Shown here in pieces: positions 12,129 to 28,679 of a DNA stretch of 64,000 nucleotides; positions within the stretch are counted from its first letter, which is position 1, and every line of letters starts with the position of its first letter. The notes beneath the pieces were generated by a model. The model searched no databases, was not told where the DNA came from, and worked only from the letters and a program-made list of their open reading frames with translations. The stretch is from Sambucus nigra (taxonomy: Eukaryota; Streptophyta; Magnoliopsida; Dipsacales; Adoxaceae): positions 524,453,755 to 524,517,754 of the forward strand of contig OX422215.1 of the NCBI GenBank assembly GCA_949130495.1, read 5' to 3'. The position numbers were made by a program, and so were the translations under genes.

Positions 12129-12595
12129 ATATTCATATTCAGACAATTAGCTATAATAAGATTCAAATTAAAATCTTTGTTATCCATTGATATAAGTTTC
12201 GTTCATCTAACTCACGTCGCTGACCAATGGAAGTGTGACTCAAATAGTCGACCTAAGCGATGCAGGGAAGCTCTATGAAATTTATCATAATAGTTAACCG
12301 AAAACGTTGATTTGTCAAATGATATTACCTAATCAGTCAGAATTTGGTGATTGAGTGAAAACTAATGCAGTTTTGCACACTTTGCATTCACTATTTGTCT
12401 TCCCGAGTTTAAAAACATATATATACATATAGAAATCTCTACAAATAACACAAAATGATAAAGACACAAATATGTATATAAAAAATGACCACACCATGCC
12501 TACAATGCAAAAAATCACTAAATGTTAATAATTAGTAAATTATATCATTATTCACACAAAGTCAGTTCTAGGTATATAAAATAGCGAGCACTAAC
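11668..12595. other. Unassigned sequence with a diverged duplication and a (TA)n tract
   Basis: Two similar segments, about 11815-11960 and 12130-12270, share ATTCAAATTAAAAT, TTATCCATTGATA, CCCACATCGCT/CTCACGTCGCT and GACYCAAATAGT words. A (TA)n tract lies between them at 12065-12125. The source element is not recognised. No coding region is seen. Confidence 0.5.
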
Positions 12596-15500
12596 TTTTA
12601 CACCTCACGATTCCCCACACTCGGTTGATCAGGCCACACATGAAATACTGGGGATGTTAACACAATTTATATCATTTTCAGCATCAACATAAACTAAAAA
12701 TCATGGTAAATTAAAACCAACACAACAAAGATTTCAATAAGAGATGATGAAAAAAAATACCAAACTGTGAAAACTGAATTCACTATATAATAATATCTTA
12801 TTACAATTATTCAACCGATTAAAAGAGTATAACTAAAACTTACTCTAATTACAACATCCCAACTTAATTACAAATAGAGTACAAATCTAACTCTTCAACA
12901 TAATTCTGAATATTCTGACAGTTATAATGAACCAATGACTCCAACTATACGAATACCAAGATGGATCACGGCAACTGCAAGTCTGACCGCTTAGCCCTAT
13001 TAACTTGTTTATACAATAATAATAACTTGGGGAAACATTTTATAATTTGGATCAGCGCCCTAAAGTTGCAAGAATTAACTTTTAATGGTAATAAATAATG
13101 ATCCAATTAATTCGCAATACATGCCACCCATCGGCTCACATATGTAATAAATATCTCACCTTTCACTTAAGTGAAATATTATGCATATGTCCCAACCCAA
13201 GGCATAATTATGCTAAAACTCTCTATATTTAGACTATTAAGCACTATCAATTAACGAACAACCATCATGGAATTCTACCGATGACCTAAATTGGATTTCA
13301 CCCTTATACCTACACACATATTTTCATTAACATATTCTCAATAAAGTAGTGCGCTATTTGTTTTAATAACTTTTAATTAAATGAATTTTTATCCAAAATG
13401 CCATAAAGAATTAAGCAAAAGTAATTATCGTATGACAGAGATGTAACTATCTACACATATATAATCACAGTCATAAGACTATCCCCATAACCCACCCACA
13501 CACAATGCTACCCCCCACGGGTTAAAATTAAAGAACATAATGTATTTTTTTCCTAGCATTGGATCCATTGAAAATTGTTTAATCCATTCCACTAAATTAG
13601 TTCTTATGTAATGTAAATATAACAGCACATGAAGGCATCTACCTCGGTGTCCATCTCTTGTCGCTATCGAAAAGTTTGTAGGAAACCAACACCTAATGGG
13701 CTTAAGAAAAACACACAAAATGATGGGGGTAATCATATTCAATAGCACCATTAATGGCCCATACCCGACCCGACTAATGGCTCCCACTAAACAACATTCT
13801 CTCATCCTGAAGGGGACATCCTTGAACGAATGATCTATAATAATAACCTTCACTACGATAGCACATCTCAGCCGATGTATGGTGCACGGTCCGATGTCGA
13901 ATGCAAAACCCAAATTGATAGATCCTACAATGCGTAAAGGCATATTCACATAATCACACACAATATATATAACCATATGATCTCGCATACACTTAAGCGT
14001 ACCCAAATATTTAGATCCCCACATTGTTGGATCCTTATCTAAATTTGGTTTACAATATCTCCGAGCCAAGTAAAACATATTTAAACAGGTAGGATATCGC
14101 ATACACACTCAAGCATATCCCAAATCAATTAAATCCCTAAACTTCGAATTATTCTTTATGTTCTTAGATTTGTCAACTCTTAACCTTATTAAATTCAACT
14201 CTTAGTTTATTGCTTTATAAACTACGAGTAACTCTATCTCTATATATATACACAATTTCTCGTGATGTATGTAAGGGTCTCCTCACTTAATTACTAATTT
14301 AATTTCACAGCCTATAATCTCTCAAGACTTGACCGTATCTCCCAAACACTTTAACTCGTTACTATATAAGCTCAATGCGTACACACTACAAGAGGATACC
14401 GCTCTTTCACACGTGCACTTAATCTAACCCACTCCCTAATGTCGAATTGTAGAATTAATTAAGGTCCTAACCATTCTTATACCTTAATTAAAATTATACA
14501 ATTTACCTTACTGTTTACCCACTAATAAACTTAACTTCTAATTTCTGACAATCATTACTCACTTGGATAACCTCCCACATACTCTAATGAACTTGTTAAA
14601 ATTCCATGACCATATCTCGGGGTCTGACCCGACCTAGCTTTAGGTGACGAATTGATTCCCCTCATGAAGCCAAATCGATTCACCCCGAACCAAATCAATT
14701 CACTATTGGGGCCGAATCAATTTCGGTCGGGCAGAAAGCCCAGATTTGCCTTTAATTAAAACGGGTCATCTTTTAATGATTTCAAAGCTTTGTAGAACTC
14801 AATTTTATCAACTATGAATTCATAATAACTAAGGGAATACATCCTCACGGGTTTATAATAATTCTAAACATAATCGTTCCTACAATAAAGTCCACCCCAA
14901 ATTCACTAGCTCAAAATTTTGGTCTCGCGTACCCTCTAGTAAAAAAATTCATACCTAATTCAAAAAAATAGAAAAATACGGAACTGACGGCCATGCATTT
15001 GTAATAAAAAGATGTACAATTTCATGTCTATAATTGATTCTTCCATAGAATGAATCGATTTTGTTCTGGGTAGAATCCAAAATGGCCTAAGGATAAATAT
15101 GAAGCCTCCAAAACCTCCATAAATGCCCAAACCAAGCTCCAAAACAGTACCCAATCAATACCCTAAGCCAACATAAGCACAGAAAAATATTTCTATACCT
15201 TTTTATACCATCTTATGGGTCTAAGAACATGAAATTCAAGCTAAACACTTAAAGATTCAAACTTTGTAACATAACTCATCATTAAATCAACTTAGGGCTT
15301 GTTCATCATCAATTCTAGCCTTAAACCTGAAATTAACATGGTCATAATTCACAATAATGAAGTTTCATTCCAAAACATCAATTATACTTCATATATGCAT
15401 GATTTAATCCATCAATTTCATGTTTTAGCTATCAAGGTACAACTACCCAATACAGGACATATTCGTATCATTCCTAATTAACCCAAATCATAAATCATCA

Positions 15501-16137
15501 TATAAATCAATTTCCAATATAGTAAAAACAAACCACAAAATTGTATGAGAAAGCATGCTTATAAATTAAGAAACACGTTATTAAAGATATTTCAAGAAAA
15601 TTCTTGCCTTAAAGTGGATGATTAAAGAACTCTTATTCAATTTCCCTTTACTTTCTCTTTTCCAAGCTTGCCCAACTACTCCCAAGTGTTTATTCTTCTA
15701 GGGTTAGGTTTAGTGGATGGAAAGAACGTTAATGATGTAGTTAGCCCCTTTTGAAAACTCTAATCCCGCACCTCTTAATGGGGCCTAATTTTGGGCCCTT
15801 AAGAGAGCCCCAAATGCTATCCGAAATGGACCAAAATATCTTCTAAGGGTATACCTACCCCCTAGGACCAATGTAAAGCGATAAAAATACATAATCAGAC
15901 ACCTGTATCACCCCTAGAGTTCAGTCTAAACGATACTACCCACAATACATGGTAATACCTCATGATGTCAATAAAACAAAACATTTAATTATTCTACGCG
16001 TACACATTTTCAATTACCATCTAAATTATGTCAAATTATTATTACTAAGCCATAAGAGAAATAATTAATTCCATTTATTAATTTATTAATCACTTAATAC
16101 ATAAAAATTACAGTTCATAAAAATATGGGATACTACA
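12596..16137 (-). repeat. 3' LTR (left copy) of the giant-LTR element
   Basis: Aligns along its length with 19420-22848. Shared landmarks include ATGGTAAATTAAAACCAACACAACAAA near 12705/19530, the GGTCCGATGTCGAATGC stretch near 13885/20785, and the AT-rich end near 16050-16137/22770-22848. It contains several CGAATTGATTC / AATCGATTCA words near 14650-14730. A 209-residue minus-strand ORF at 13479-14108 is only partly conserved in the other LTR and lacks known motifs; I treat it as non-coding. Confidence 0.85.
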
Positions 16138-16147
16138 TTCCTCCTAA
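16138..16147 (-). other. Polypurine tract
   Basis: On the minus strand TTAGGAGGAA lies immediately before the LTR start TGTAGTATCCC, the position where plus-strand DNA synthesis is primed. Confidence 0.6.
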
Positions 16148-18429
16148 TAAAGGAATTCCTTACTCGGAATTCACTAAAGCATAACGTCAATACATAACCC
16201 GCACAAATATCATAGGTTTATATACAATTGGTCCGTACTCGTATCTCACGAGATAAAAGAAAAAGGTTCACATATTCCTACGATAATGTGTCACGGCTGG
16301 GGCCCCCCATACACCCTATACCACATGCGCACATGCACAAATATCACATATGCAACACATATATACATACCAACTCAACCACATATATAATTAATCACTA
16401 TAAAGTAAAGGTATACTCAAATACCTTACTAACCGTGACTCTACTTTTCTTGAGATTGCCCGCACTCATTCAACTAATGGTGCGAACAATTCTTAGTGAT
16501 CCCGACGTTGCACTCCTTGGTCCAACTGGACTTAACTTATATAATATCTCACCTCTCGATGCATTATATCTCCACACAATTAATGTCCAGCATATTAAAC
16601 TAAACGTCCTAGGCCCAAATGTCTCTCAACTCCCCACACTTACTAAGCCTCATGTGTGGAACGTCTCGGAAGAAAAATCCAAATGAAAAACCCTCTCGAT
16701 ACACTACTACGTAGCTCGGTTGGTTATTGAGATCTGTTGACCCAAGACCAAATACCAAACAATGCACTAACCACACAAATATTAACTTGTGATAATTCCA
16801 ATAAAATTCTCGCCCCTTATAGGAGTGATATAAAATCCTTTAAGTTAATCAATCCAATAATGATAAAACATCATGATTTTCTTAAGAATATGGTGGGACA
16901 TCATCTTCCCATCCTTAAATCTAATAGAGTTCTTAATCACTCCAAAACCTCTCAACATCTAACCATTCCAATAAGGGATACTATCAACCATAGACCTGAG
17001 TACGTGACCAAACACAACTTTGTGCAACCGAGGCTGCACTAGCCATAAAATTCTTAAATTAACCAAAATGTTTACAATAAAAATATTTATCATCACTCAG
17101 ATACTTTCATACTTACAAAAATTCCATCATCAACTAAGCATCCCACGTATCCATCCTATAAAGTAAGCCATCGCTAGCATATAATCCATGTAAGTACTTC
17201 GAACTCGAAAATCATTATATCCCTAGTCTAAGAACTACATCAATAGCTAACCTAAAATCCTCACATCATTGCACCTATTATCAACAAGGTAATACTTCCA
17301 AAATCATGTGAAACCCATTACTATAACCCCAGTGCCTGTAGTAATACACACTATACAAAATCTTCAAACCTCAATCGAGCCATCCTCGATTTATCACTAC
17401 CACACCCAGAATCCACATCAGGGCACTAGCTAACCACATGGACATACTCCACACGTCATACAAATTAGAATCATAATTCAACTTAGGATCTCTCATTCTC
17501 CGCTCAACTCGATTTTCCATAACATCCTCCTCTGTTTTCCTCTAATTGTCTTTAATAGGGATACTCTCAATCTTACATTCACAATTATAACTCGCCTTAC
17601 AAACACTCTCTTTCTTTGAGCGTATTGGAATTTACTTATTCCTAAACCTTATTCATAACTAATATATCTATAAAATACATGCCTATAATGCACAAGCAAC
17701 TCCATTCTCATACAAATTTCTAATTGAGTCGTCTTAACTCCAACCAACAGGAAAATTAATACTAATTTCCACTCACTCAGATATACTATGAATTATCTCT
17801 AACTAGTCTCCAACTCATATTCCATAACCACACGATGAACCTACTCCTAATTCTAAACACTATCATATTACCATCACCCAAATCGCAAACGATTTAACCA
17901 CATAAATGAACATTGATCCCGTCTCGGTGCAACACCAATTCCACTCTTTAATGAGAACTAATCACACATAAATTCATCATAAAAATCCTTATATTTTGTT
18001 AAAACTCAGCAATTCATTACCCTCTCTCTTAGGTGCATAAAGTTTCAAAAGGTAATTTTACTAGACTAAATTTCCATAACTATCCCAATTACCATAAATA
18101 GGAACCAAAACTCCAATAAGCTCATCAAAAACTCAAATTACTCAATGTCCCCAAAAATGGACTCCACGTGAAGCACATTCACTAATCTTATGCCTGCAAA
18201 AGTCTCTAAGTTGCAGACTTTACCTCCAAACATGATAATTTCCCATAATCAGCCTCATAATAGTGCTGAACCCTTTTGTCTAACCATTTGTTCCACACTT
18301 GACCAATTACTCGCAAAGTTCCTCATTCTCGTGTTTTTCTAAGCTCCAAAACTCCTGAAGTCTTGCCAATGCTCAAACTACAATGAACGATATCGACACA
18401 CAAGCCATCATGACACTAGAGTACAAAGT
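16148..18429. other. Non-coding interior of the giant-LTR element
   Basis: Read in all frames, this stretch shows no gag, protease, reverse transcriptase, RNase H, integrase or chromodomain motifs. The open frames 16228-16686 and 16737-17042 (plus) are unremarkable and probably chance. Confidence 0.55.
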
Positions 18430-18437
18430 CCTACAAC

Positions 18438-19317
18438 TAGGGGTGGAAAAAAAAAAGACCGACCCGATTGACCCGATTGGACCGGACCCACTTTTATAGG
18501 TTTTTTTATAAATCGGTCCTAATTCGGTCTGAAAATAAGAGACCCGAATATTTTCGGTTCGGTCCAAATTATCCCCTTTAAATTCGGTCTTTGGACCGGA
18601 CCGGACCGTTTATTTTAATATTATATAAAATATATTTATTTTATATAAATATATCTTATATGTTTGTAAATAACTAAACCCTAAAAAAAATACAAAAGAA
18701 AGGCTACACGCCCACGCACATCTCAGTCTCACTTTCCTCTTACTCTCTCTCATCTCATTATCATTTCCTCTCTCCCATTTACACCCACAACAGCTCGGAT
18801 CCGGCGCACACGGCCACACCACAACCACACCTCAACTCTGGTTTGAAAGCCACACCAGATCCGACGCACACCTCAGCGCACCACAAATGGAAATGGAGAC
18901 TGAAGATTCGGCAGCGGCGCACCTCAATATGACGACTAGAAGACCCAACACCAAAGGTATAAGTTTTCTTCCTTGATTTTTATTGTGATTTTCAAACGGT
19001 CGACTGTTGGGATTTGGTGTTTTTGGTTCCCAACTGCTAACTGTTATATTTTTCTGATATATTTTTCTGTTTGTGGATTTTATAGTACATAAAGCAAATG
19101 CAAAAAATTTACAAGTTTTTATTGGAAAAAAAAGTAAATAAATATAAATGTGGACCGATTATTAACCGAACCGAACCGAAAATAGCCTAGACCGAATAAA
19201 TAGGCTAAACCGATTAAATTGGTCCGAATTCGGTCTTCTAAAATATAGGACCGAATGATTCGGTCCGGCACCTAAAATTGCCAAAAACTGGACCGGACCG
19301 GACCGCGCCCACCCCTA
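18438..19317 (+). mobile_element. Non-autonomous hAT transposon, 880 bp
   Basis: The element starts TAGGGGTGG and ends CCCACCCCTA, giving terminal inverted repeats. It is flanked by identical 8-bp duplications CCTACAAC (18430-18437 and 19318-19325), the hAT hallmark. Both subterminal regions are crowded with GGACCGGACC, CGAATTCGGTC and ACCGAACCGAACC words, probable transposase binding sites. The middle keeps what looks like the promoter and first exon of a transposase gene; the rest of the gene is missing. It is inserted in the interior of the giant-LTR element. Confidence 0.93.
18887..18956 (+). pseudogene. Remnant first exon of a hAT transposase
   Basis: An ATG in fair context opens MEMETEDSAAAHLN and remains open to a donor-like AAAG|GTATAAG at 18956/18957. 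An acidic N-terminus cut by an early intron is common in Ac-like hAT genes. What follows is AT-rich intron-like sequence and then the other terminus, so the coding body has been deleted. The function is inferred from position in the element, not from a domain. Confidence 0.5.
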
Positions 19318-19402
19318 CCTACAACAGGCTTTAGACACATCAAAGAATTCTCAGCAGAAAATGAAACAGATGCAACCCAGATCCTAAAGATACTAGAACT
19401 TG

Positions 19403-19419
19403 GATTCTCTGGTACTAAC
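19403..19419 (-). other. Primer binding site of the giant-LTR element
   Basis: On the minus strand GTTAGTACCAGAGAATCC directly follows the LTR end GGTATCACA. It matches the usual GTTGGTATCAGAGCC (initiator tRNA-Met) with a few changes. Confidence 0.65.
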
Positions 19420-22848
<3,429 letters not shown>

Positions 22849-23102
22849 CAAATACTAAGCCCTATACTAAATGATCACATGGATATATTGCAAATACCTG
22901 GATGTTTCAATTGCAGTCAAACCTTGGTTGGCACCTATATACTTTTATTTACAAACCGACAAAACGTGTAACGGTAGGCTCGAAAGTTAGAAAAGCCTAA
23001 ACACCTGGGTACAATCTATCAAATTTCTAGGCTATAAAAACAAATTCTGTGGAAGTAAATAATTGACAGAAAGATATAAGAAACATATCGAGCGGTGAAA
23101 AT
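22849..23102 (+). promoter_or_regulatory. Putative promoter and short 5' leader of the protease-inhibitor gene
   Basis: A TATA box, TATAAAAA, lies at 23033-23040, about 63 bp before the ATG at 23103, a normal spacing for plant genes with a short leader. The start codon has A at -3 and G at +4. Upstream sequence back to the LTR end is only about 180 bp, so any wound- or stress-response elements further out would now lie in the LTR. Confidence 0.5.
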
Positions 23103-23315
23103 ATGGAAGTATGTGCAACGAGAGTAAGTAATTACAACGATGTGAGAAAGAACACATGGCCAGAGCTGTGTGGAACAAGGGGAGACACATCTGCTACCAC
23201 CGTTGAGTGGGAAAATCCTTTTGTCACTGCTATTATTGTGCCAAGAGTATCGAGCGTCACAACAGATGAGCGATGTGATAGGGTTTGTGTTATCTCTTTC
23301 CCTCACATAGTTTGA
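23103..23315 (+). CDS. Potato inhibitor I family serine protease inhibitor (possibly truncated)
   Basis: A 70-residue protein with the family's usual length and order. KNTWPELCG corresponds to the conserved SWPELVG; GDTSATTVEWENP to the helix and following turn; AIIVPRVSSVTTDERCDRV to the reactive loop and the R-x-D-R-V strand. Cys4 and Cys58 are placed for the usual single disulfide. By alignment the P1-P1' bond would be Thr54-Asp55. Such inhibitors block subtilisin/chymotrypsin-like proteases in defence against insects and microbes. The C-terminus after CDRV is about eight residues shorter than usual (CVISFPHIV), so a strand may be missing. The stop codon is only six bases from an LTR start at 23322, so its 3' end would be supplied by the LTR. 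It could be a small intact gene or a recent pseudogene. Confidence 0.75.
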   Translation: MEVCATRVSNYNDVRKNTWPELCGTRGDTSATTVEWENPFVTAIIVPRVSSVTTDERCDRVCVISFPHIV

Positions 23316-23321
23316 AAATTA

Positions 23322-24343
23322 TGTTAGAATTAACAAAATATATTGAGTATTATTATTGTATAATTAAATTTTTTATTTTGGGAATATAATTTAGTGTTAA
23401 CATTGTGTAAGTGAGATTTTGATTTTTAGGAATTTATATTGGGTCTTATTATAGAGAGAGCTAAAGAAATACGTGTAAATGAGGTGGGTGTGGTTTCAAT
23501 GTCCCACATAGAAACTATATAAAAAAGTGAAAGGGTATATAAGTAAAAGGAAAAAGATGAATATTAGTCTTATAGTAAAAAACGCTATGATATGGTATTT
23601 TGCGATGGTACAAAGCACCACCAATTGTGACACACGGTGCGCATTCACACAACGTGCGATAGGGCGATTGGGCAACTTAGGGCGCTTTAATGGAACACTT
23701 GGCATTTTTCACTAGCGCATCATCTCTTGGATCATGGAAACCTAAACGTTTATCAAAGTTAACCAGATCAATGATTGTGGTTAATCGATATGATCAAGGG
23801 ATGTTATAACCCAAGCGGTTTGATCTGAACCGTTGGATTGACTTGTTGTTATTCGTATAAGGTGCGTCCATTTCCTTACGATGAGATGCAAAATTTCGCG
23901 CATGTATCGAAAGAATTCTGAACAGACATGATCCAATAACTGTTGAGTCACGCACCTGAAAGAAGGTTATTGTTCATGAACAACTATCAAAATGGCTATA
24001 AAAAGAGTTCCAGACCATAGTTTTGGACACCAAAAATTACCCTCTTCTCCTCTCTTCATCCTCTACCTTTTGTCATTATCAGGTTAACATTTAAGAGTGT
24101 TCTTAGTTTTATCAAACCATACATAGTTTGCATCAAATAAGTAATATCACTACATTGTATCCTGAAGGCAAACTTCTACTATAAACTCCACTGTGTACTC
24201 GTGGTTTTCATTCTAAAGAGGGGAAATATTTCCCAAAAGATAGCGTTTCCAAAATGTGCCTTGCAGTAACTTGGATTCATAATTTATTTTATTATTATTC
24301 CTTCATAAATTTTCAACTATTTTAGGCAATATTTTCTGAAAAT
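23322..24343 (+). mobile_element. Probable 5' LTR and leader of a truncated copia element
   Basis: Starts TGTTAGAATTAAC, a common copia LTR beginning. It has a CAATGTCCCACAT word (23498), a TATA box GGCTATAAAAAG (23995) and a leader with GATAGCGTTTCC, GTGCCTTGCAGTAACTTGG and TTAGGCAATATTTTCTG just before the gag ORF, as seen in other plant copia leaders. The LTR end, primer site and target duplication were not resolved, so the LTR/leader boundary is open. Confidence 0.55.
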
Positions 24344-25905
24344 GTGGAAGGAATAGTAGCACAATCTATTCAAGTTATGAGTCAAGGTTTGGTTCGACTG
24401 GATCGTTTTGATGGAAAAAATTTCACCCGTTGGCAAGAGAAAATCATGTTATTTCTCACATTTCTCAAACATGCCTATATTCTTGATGATGGACTTGAAT
24501 TTAATCTAGAAACCCACACCCAAAGATACTGAAGATATCAAGCAAAAATGTGTGAAGAGCAAAGAAGACGAATTTATGTATCGAGGACACATTATTAATG
24601 CATTATCTCAAACTGTTTACATTGAACATCGGATGATTCTTATGGAAAAGGAATTATGGAAGGCATTGGATAATTAATGTCAAAATGAGGAAGCGAGTAA
24701 CTGTAAGTTTCTTATTTTGAACTATCTGAATTATAAAATGACTAATGATAAATCTGTCATTGCATAAGCCCATAAACTCTAACAAATAGTCAGTGATCTT
24801 AAAGTCACTGGAATAAATATTTAAGATGAATTCAAGTGGGGTGGTTGTTTCTAAACTTCCGTCCACTTGGAATGGATTTAAGAAGAAAATTAATCATGAT
24901 AAAAAGACATACACAGTTGAATCCCTTATTCGCCATCTTCGTATTGAAGAAAATTTTTGTATTCGGGAGAAAAAGGAAAATCAAAGTGATAATTATTCCA
25001 AGGCTAATATGGTTGAGGATTAAACATCCAAAAATACCAAAGATTTCAAACTTAAAGCAAGGGATGGTTCAAATTTTAAGAACTAGGGTGCAAATAAAAA
25101 GAAGAAAGGTAAATGCTACTTCTATGACAAACCAAGTCATTTTGCTCGAGAATGTCGACTTAAAAATAAGACATTTAAGGGAAAACAAGTGACAAAGGAA
25201 ACTAACAATGTTAAAGAACTTATTTCAATGGTGTGTAAATCAAATTCTATGGATAATAAAAGTTGATGGTGGTTAGATACCGACGCAACCATTCATAGCT
25301 GTAAAAGATCGTTCTCTTTTCAAAACATATTAAGAGATCGATGGAAAAGAAGTAAAAATGGTGAATAATCTCTGCACCAAAGTAATTGGAAAGGGAACAA
25401 TAAAATTTAAATTGACATCTAGTAAGGTTCTTACTTTGATCGATGTACTTCATGTACCGAAAATGTGTAAAACTCTTCTGTCTAGAGACCATCTCAATAA
25501 GAGAGGTTTTAAACTTGGGTATGAGTCGGATAAGATTGTCTTACACAATAATGGTATGTTCATTAGCAAAGGGTGATCTTATAATGACATTATCAAATTT
25601 AATATAACAAATGATATTAGTTCCGTTTATATGGTTAATTCTAATTCTTTATGGCATAATATATTAAGTCGTGTTAATTATAGAAGTATAAAAAATATGA
25701 CTAATCTAGGATTAATTTATGATTATAAAATTGATCATTATGATAAATATGAAATTTATGCTCAATCTAAGATAACTAGAAAGCCATTTAAATTTTTTGA
25801 GAGTATATATAAAATACTTGATCTTATACATAATGATATATGTGATATGAATCGTAATGTCACTTATGGAGGAAATAAATATTTTTAACCTTTTATCGAA
25901 AATTA

Positions 25906-25976
<71 letters not shown>

Positions 25977-26020
25977 TATGAGAAGTAAAGATGAAGTATT
26001 TGAGAAATTTCTTATATATA
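24344..26020 (+). pseudogene. Ty1/copia gag-protease-integrase fragment
   Basis: The order is gag N-terminus (LVRLDRFDGKNFTRWQEKI, 24390-24450), further gag (KLPSTWNGFKK), zinc knuckle (near 25110; CYFYDKPSHFAREC, second Cys changed to Tyr), protease (WWLDTDATIHSC near 25266, Gly of DTGA changed to Asp) and the pre-integrase region (SLWHNILSRVNYRSIKNM). The integrase N-part (LIHNDICDMN...GGNKYF) is broken by a (CT)n(TA)n(CA)n tract at 25905-25977; the frame resumes as RSKDEVFEKF, the expected next integrase motif. Stops and frameshifts are scattered. After about 26020 copia sequence ends abruptly; integrase core, reverse transcriptase and 3' LTR are missing. The gag start resembles that of the copia at 44589-51031. 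Confidence 0.85.
25905..25977. repeat. (CT)n(TA)n(CA)n microsatellite within copia integrase
   Basis: Compound tract lying exactly where the integrase should read through a Tyr-Ser...Tyr-Val-Tyr segment. Codons on both sides belong to integrase. Confidence 0.95.
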
Positions 26021-27266
<1,246 letters not shown>

Positions 27267-27801
27267 AAGTATAAAACTTATGTATGTCACAAGTTTGGTT
27301 AATGATGTCATCTAAAAAAATTTTTTGCACTACCTATTTTACCCCTCTATCATTTGAGTTCCCCCTCTTTTCTTTCTCTGATCTCTTTTTCACTTTAATT
27401 CAAACACAAGGATATTTAGATAAACACACACCAAACCCGTTTCAAACCTTTTTCTCTCTCTCTCTCTGATGAACGATCACAAAGCACCAAACCAAATCCT
27501 CCTACTTTTAGATTTCAAAATTCTATATCCCACTAAATTATAGGAAACTAAAAGCAAGCACGCTTCTCTCTCTCTCTCTCTCTCAGTTCTCTGAGACCTC
27601 CCACCCACACACGATTTGATACCATTGTTTTGTGCTTGAGCCCATTACTCCTCGATCTGTCAGCATTTATTTACTTCCAACACATAAATACATACTAACA
27701 CTAAGTGTGTATTCCCTCACAAAACCAACGCTTCTCTCTCTCTCAGTTATCTCTCTCACTCAATTATATATACTCGGTTTGGTGGGTGTGTTATCAGCAG
27801 A

Positions 27802-28030
27802 TCTCAAACCGTGTTGAAGAAAATATATATGGGTTTAGTTCTCGGTTTGGTGGGTACATCTGTTGCGGGTTTGTTCATTTATTCAGATTTGAAACCGTGT
27901 TGAAGAAAATATGTGGGTTTGTTCATTTGTTCAGGTCTGAAATGGTGTTGACGAAAATATATGTGGGTTTGTTCATTTGTTCAGATCTTAAACCGTGTTG
28001 AAGAAAATATATGTGGGTTTAAACCGTGAT
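27802..28030 (+). repeat. About 50-bp tandem repeat in the Helitron
   Basis: Four imperfect units share AAACCGTGTTGAAGAAAATA followed by TGTGGGTTTGTTCATTTGTTCAG. The first unit carries a different insert. Confidence 0.85.
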
Positions 28031-28612
28031 GATCTCCGACAGTGAGCCTTGGCCGCCGATCTGACGATCCCCGATTTCCTTTTTCCTTTTTTATTATTTG
28101 GTATGAAGATAACAAAAGAGGAGATGGTTTCCTTTGTTCATTTGTTCAGTTAACGTGGGGTTGTTTGTTCATTAATCTAGGCAAAAGATTTTTTTATTGT
28201 AATTTCTTTAGAACAGGGAATCGTTGCCCGCCGATGTGAGGATCTACGGAGGTGAGCTCTGGCCGTCGATGTGACGATCCCCGATGGTATTCCCTCTTCC
28301 CCTGCCCGGTTTCCTTTTTTTGTTATTTGGTTTGTGTGTGTAATCTCTTTGTCGATCTGCCATAATTTGTGTTTGTGTGTGTAACCTCTTTGTCGATCTG
28401 TCATAATCTACCATAATCTCTTTGTCATAATCTCTTTTGTATGAAGAGCAGACCTTTGTCGATCTGTCATAATCTCTACCATAATTTTTTTGATTGATTT
28501 AATCGTTAAAAAGCAGACCTTCAAAGACATCTTTGTGTGGATGTAATAACAACGTGGTTTTTGTTCCTTATTTCCCTTTTATTTTGTATTCTCTTATAAT
28601 ATTATTAACAGG

Positions 28613-28679
28613 ATGCCTTTATGGTATTGGTGGAGGTTGTATTAAACAGAGGGAATTGATTGCAAGGCTTGACATAGGT
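28613..28679 (+). pseudogene. Possible captured exon in the Helitron
   Basis: A short open stretch reading GCLYGIGGGCIKQRELIARL is preceded by an acceptor-like TATTATTAACAG and followed by ATAG|GTGTTG. The Gly-rich motif looks protein-like, but I cannot name the source gene. Could equally be chance. Confidence 0.25.

Noticed and set aside
13479..14108. A 209-residue minus-strand open frame
   Set aside because: Lies within an LTR; only part is conserved in the partner LTR, and with frame breaks. No protein motifs.
23019..23306. Minus-strand 95-residue frame opposite the protease inhibitor
   Set aside because: Antisense shadow; the plus strand has a clear family match with promoter and start context.
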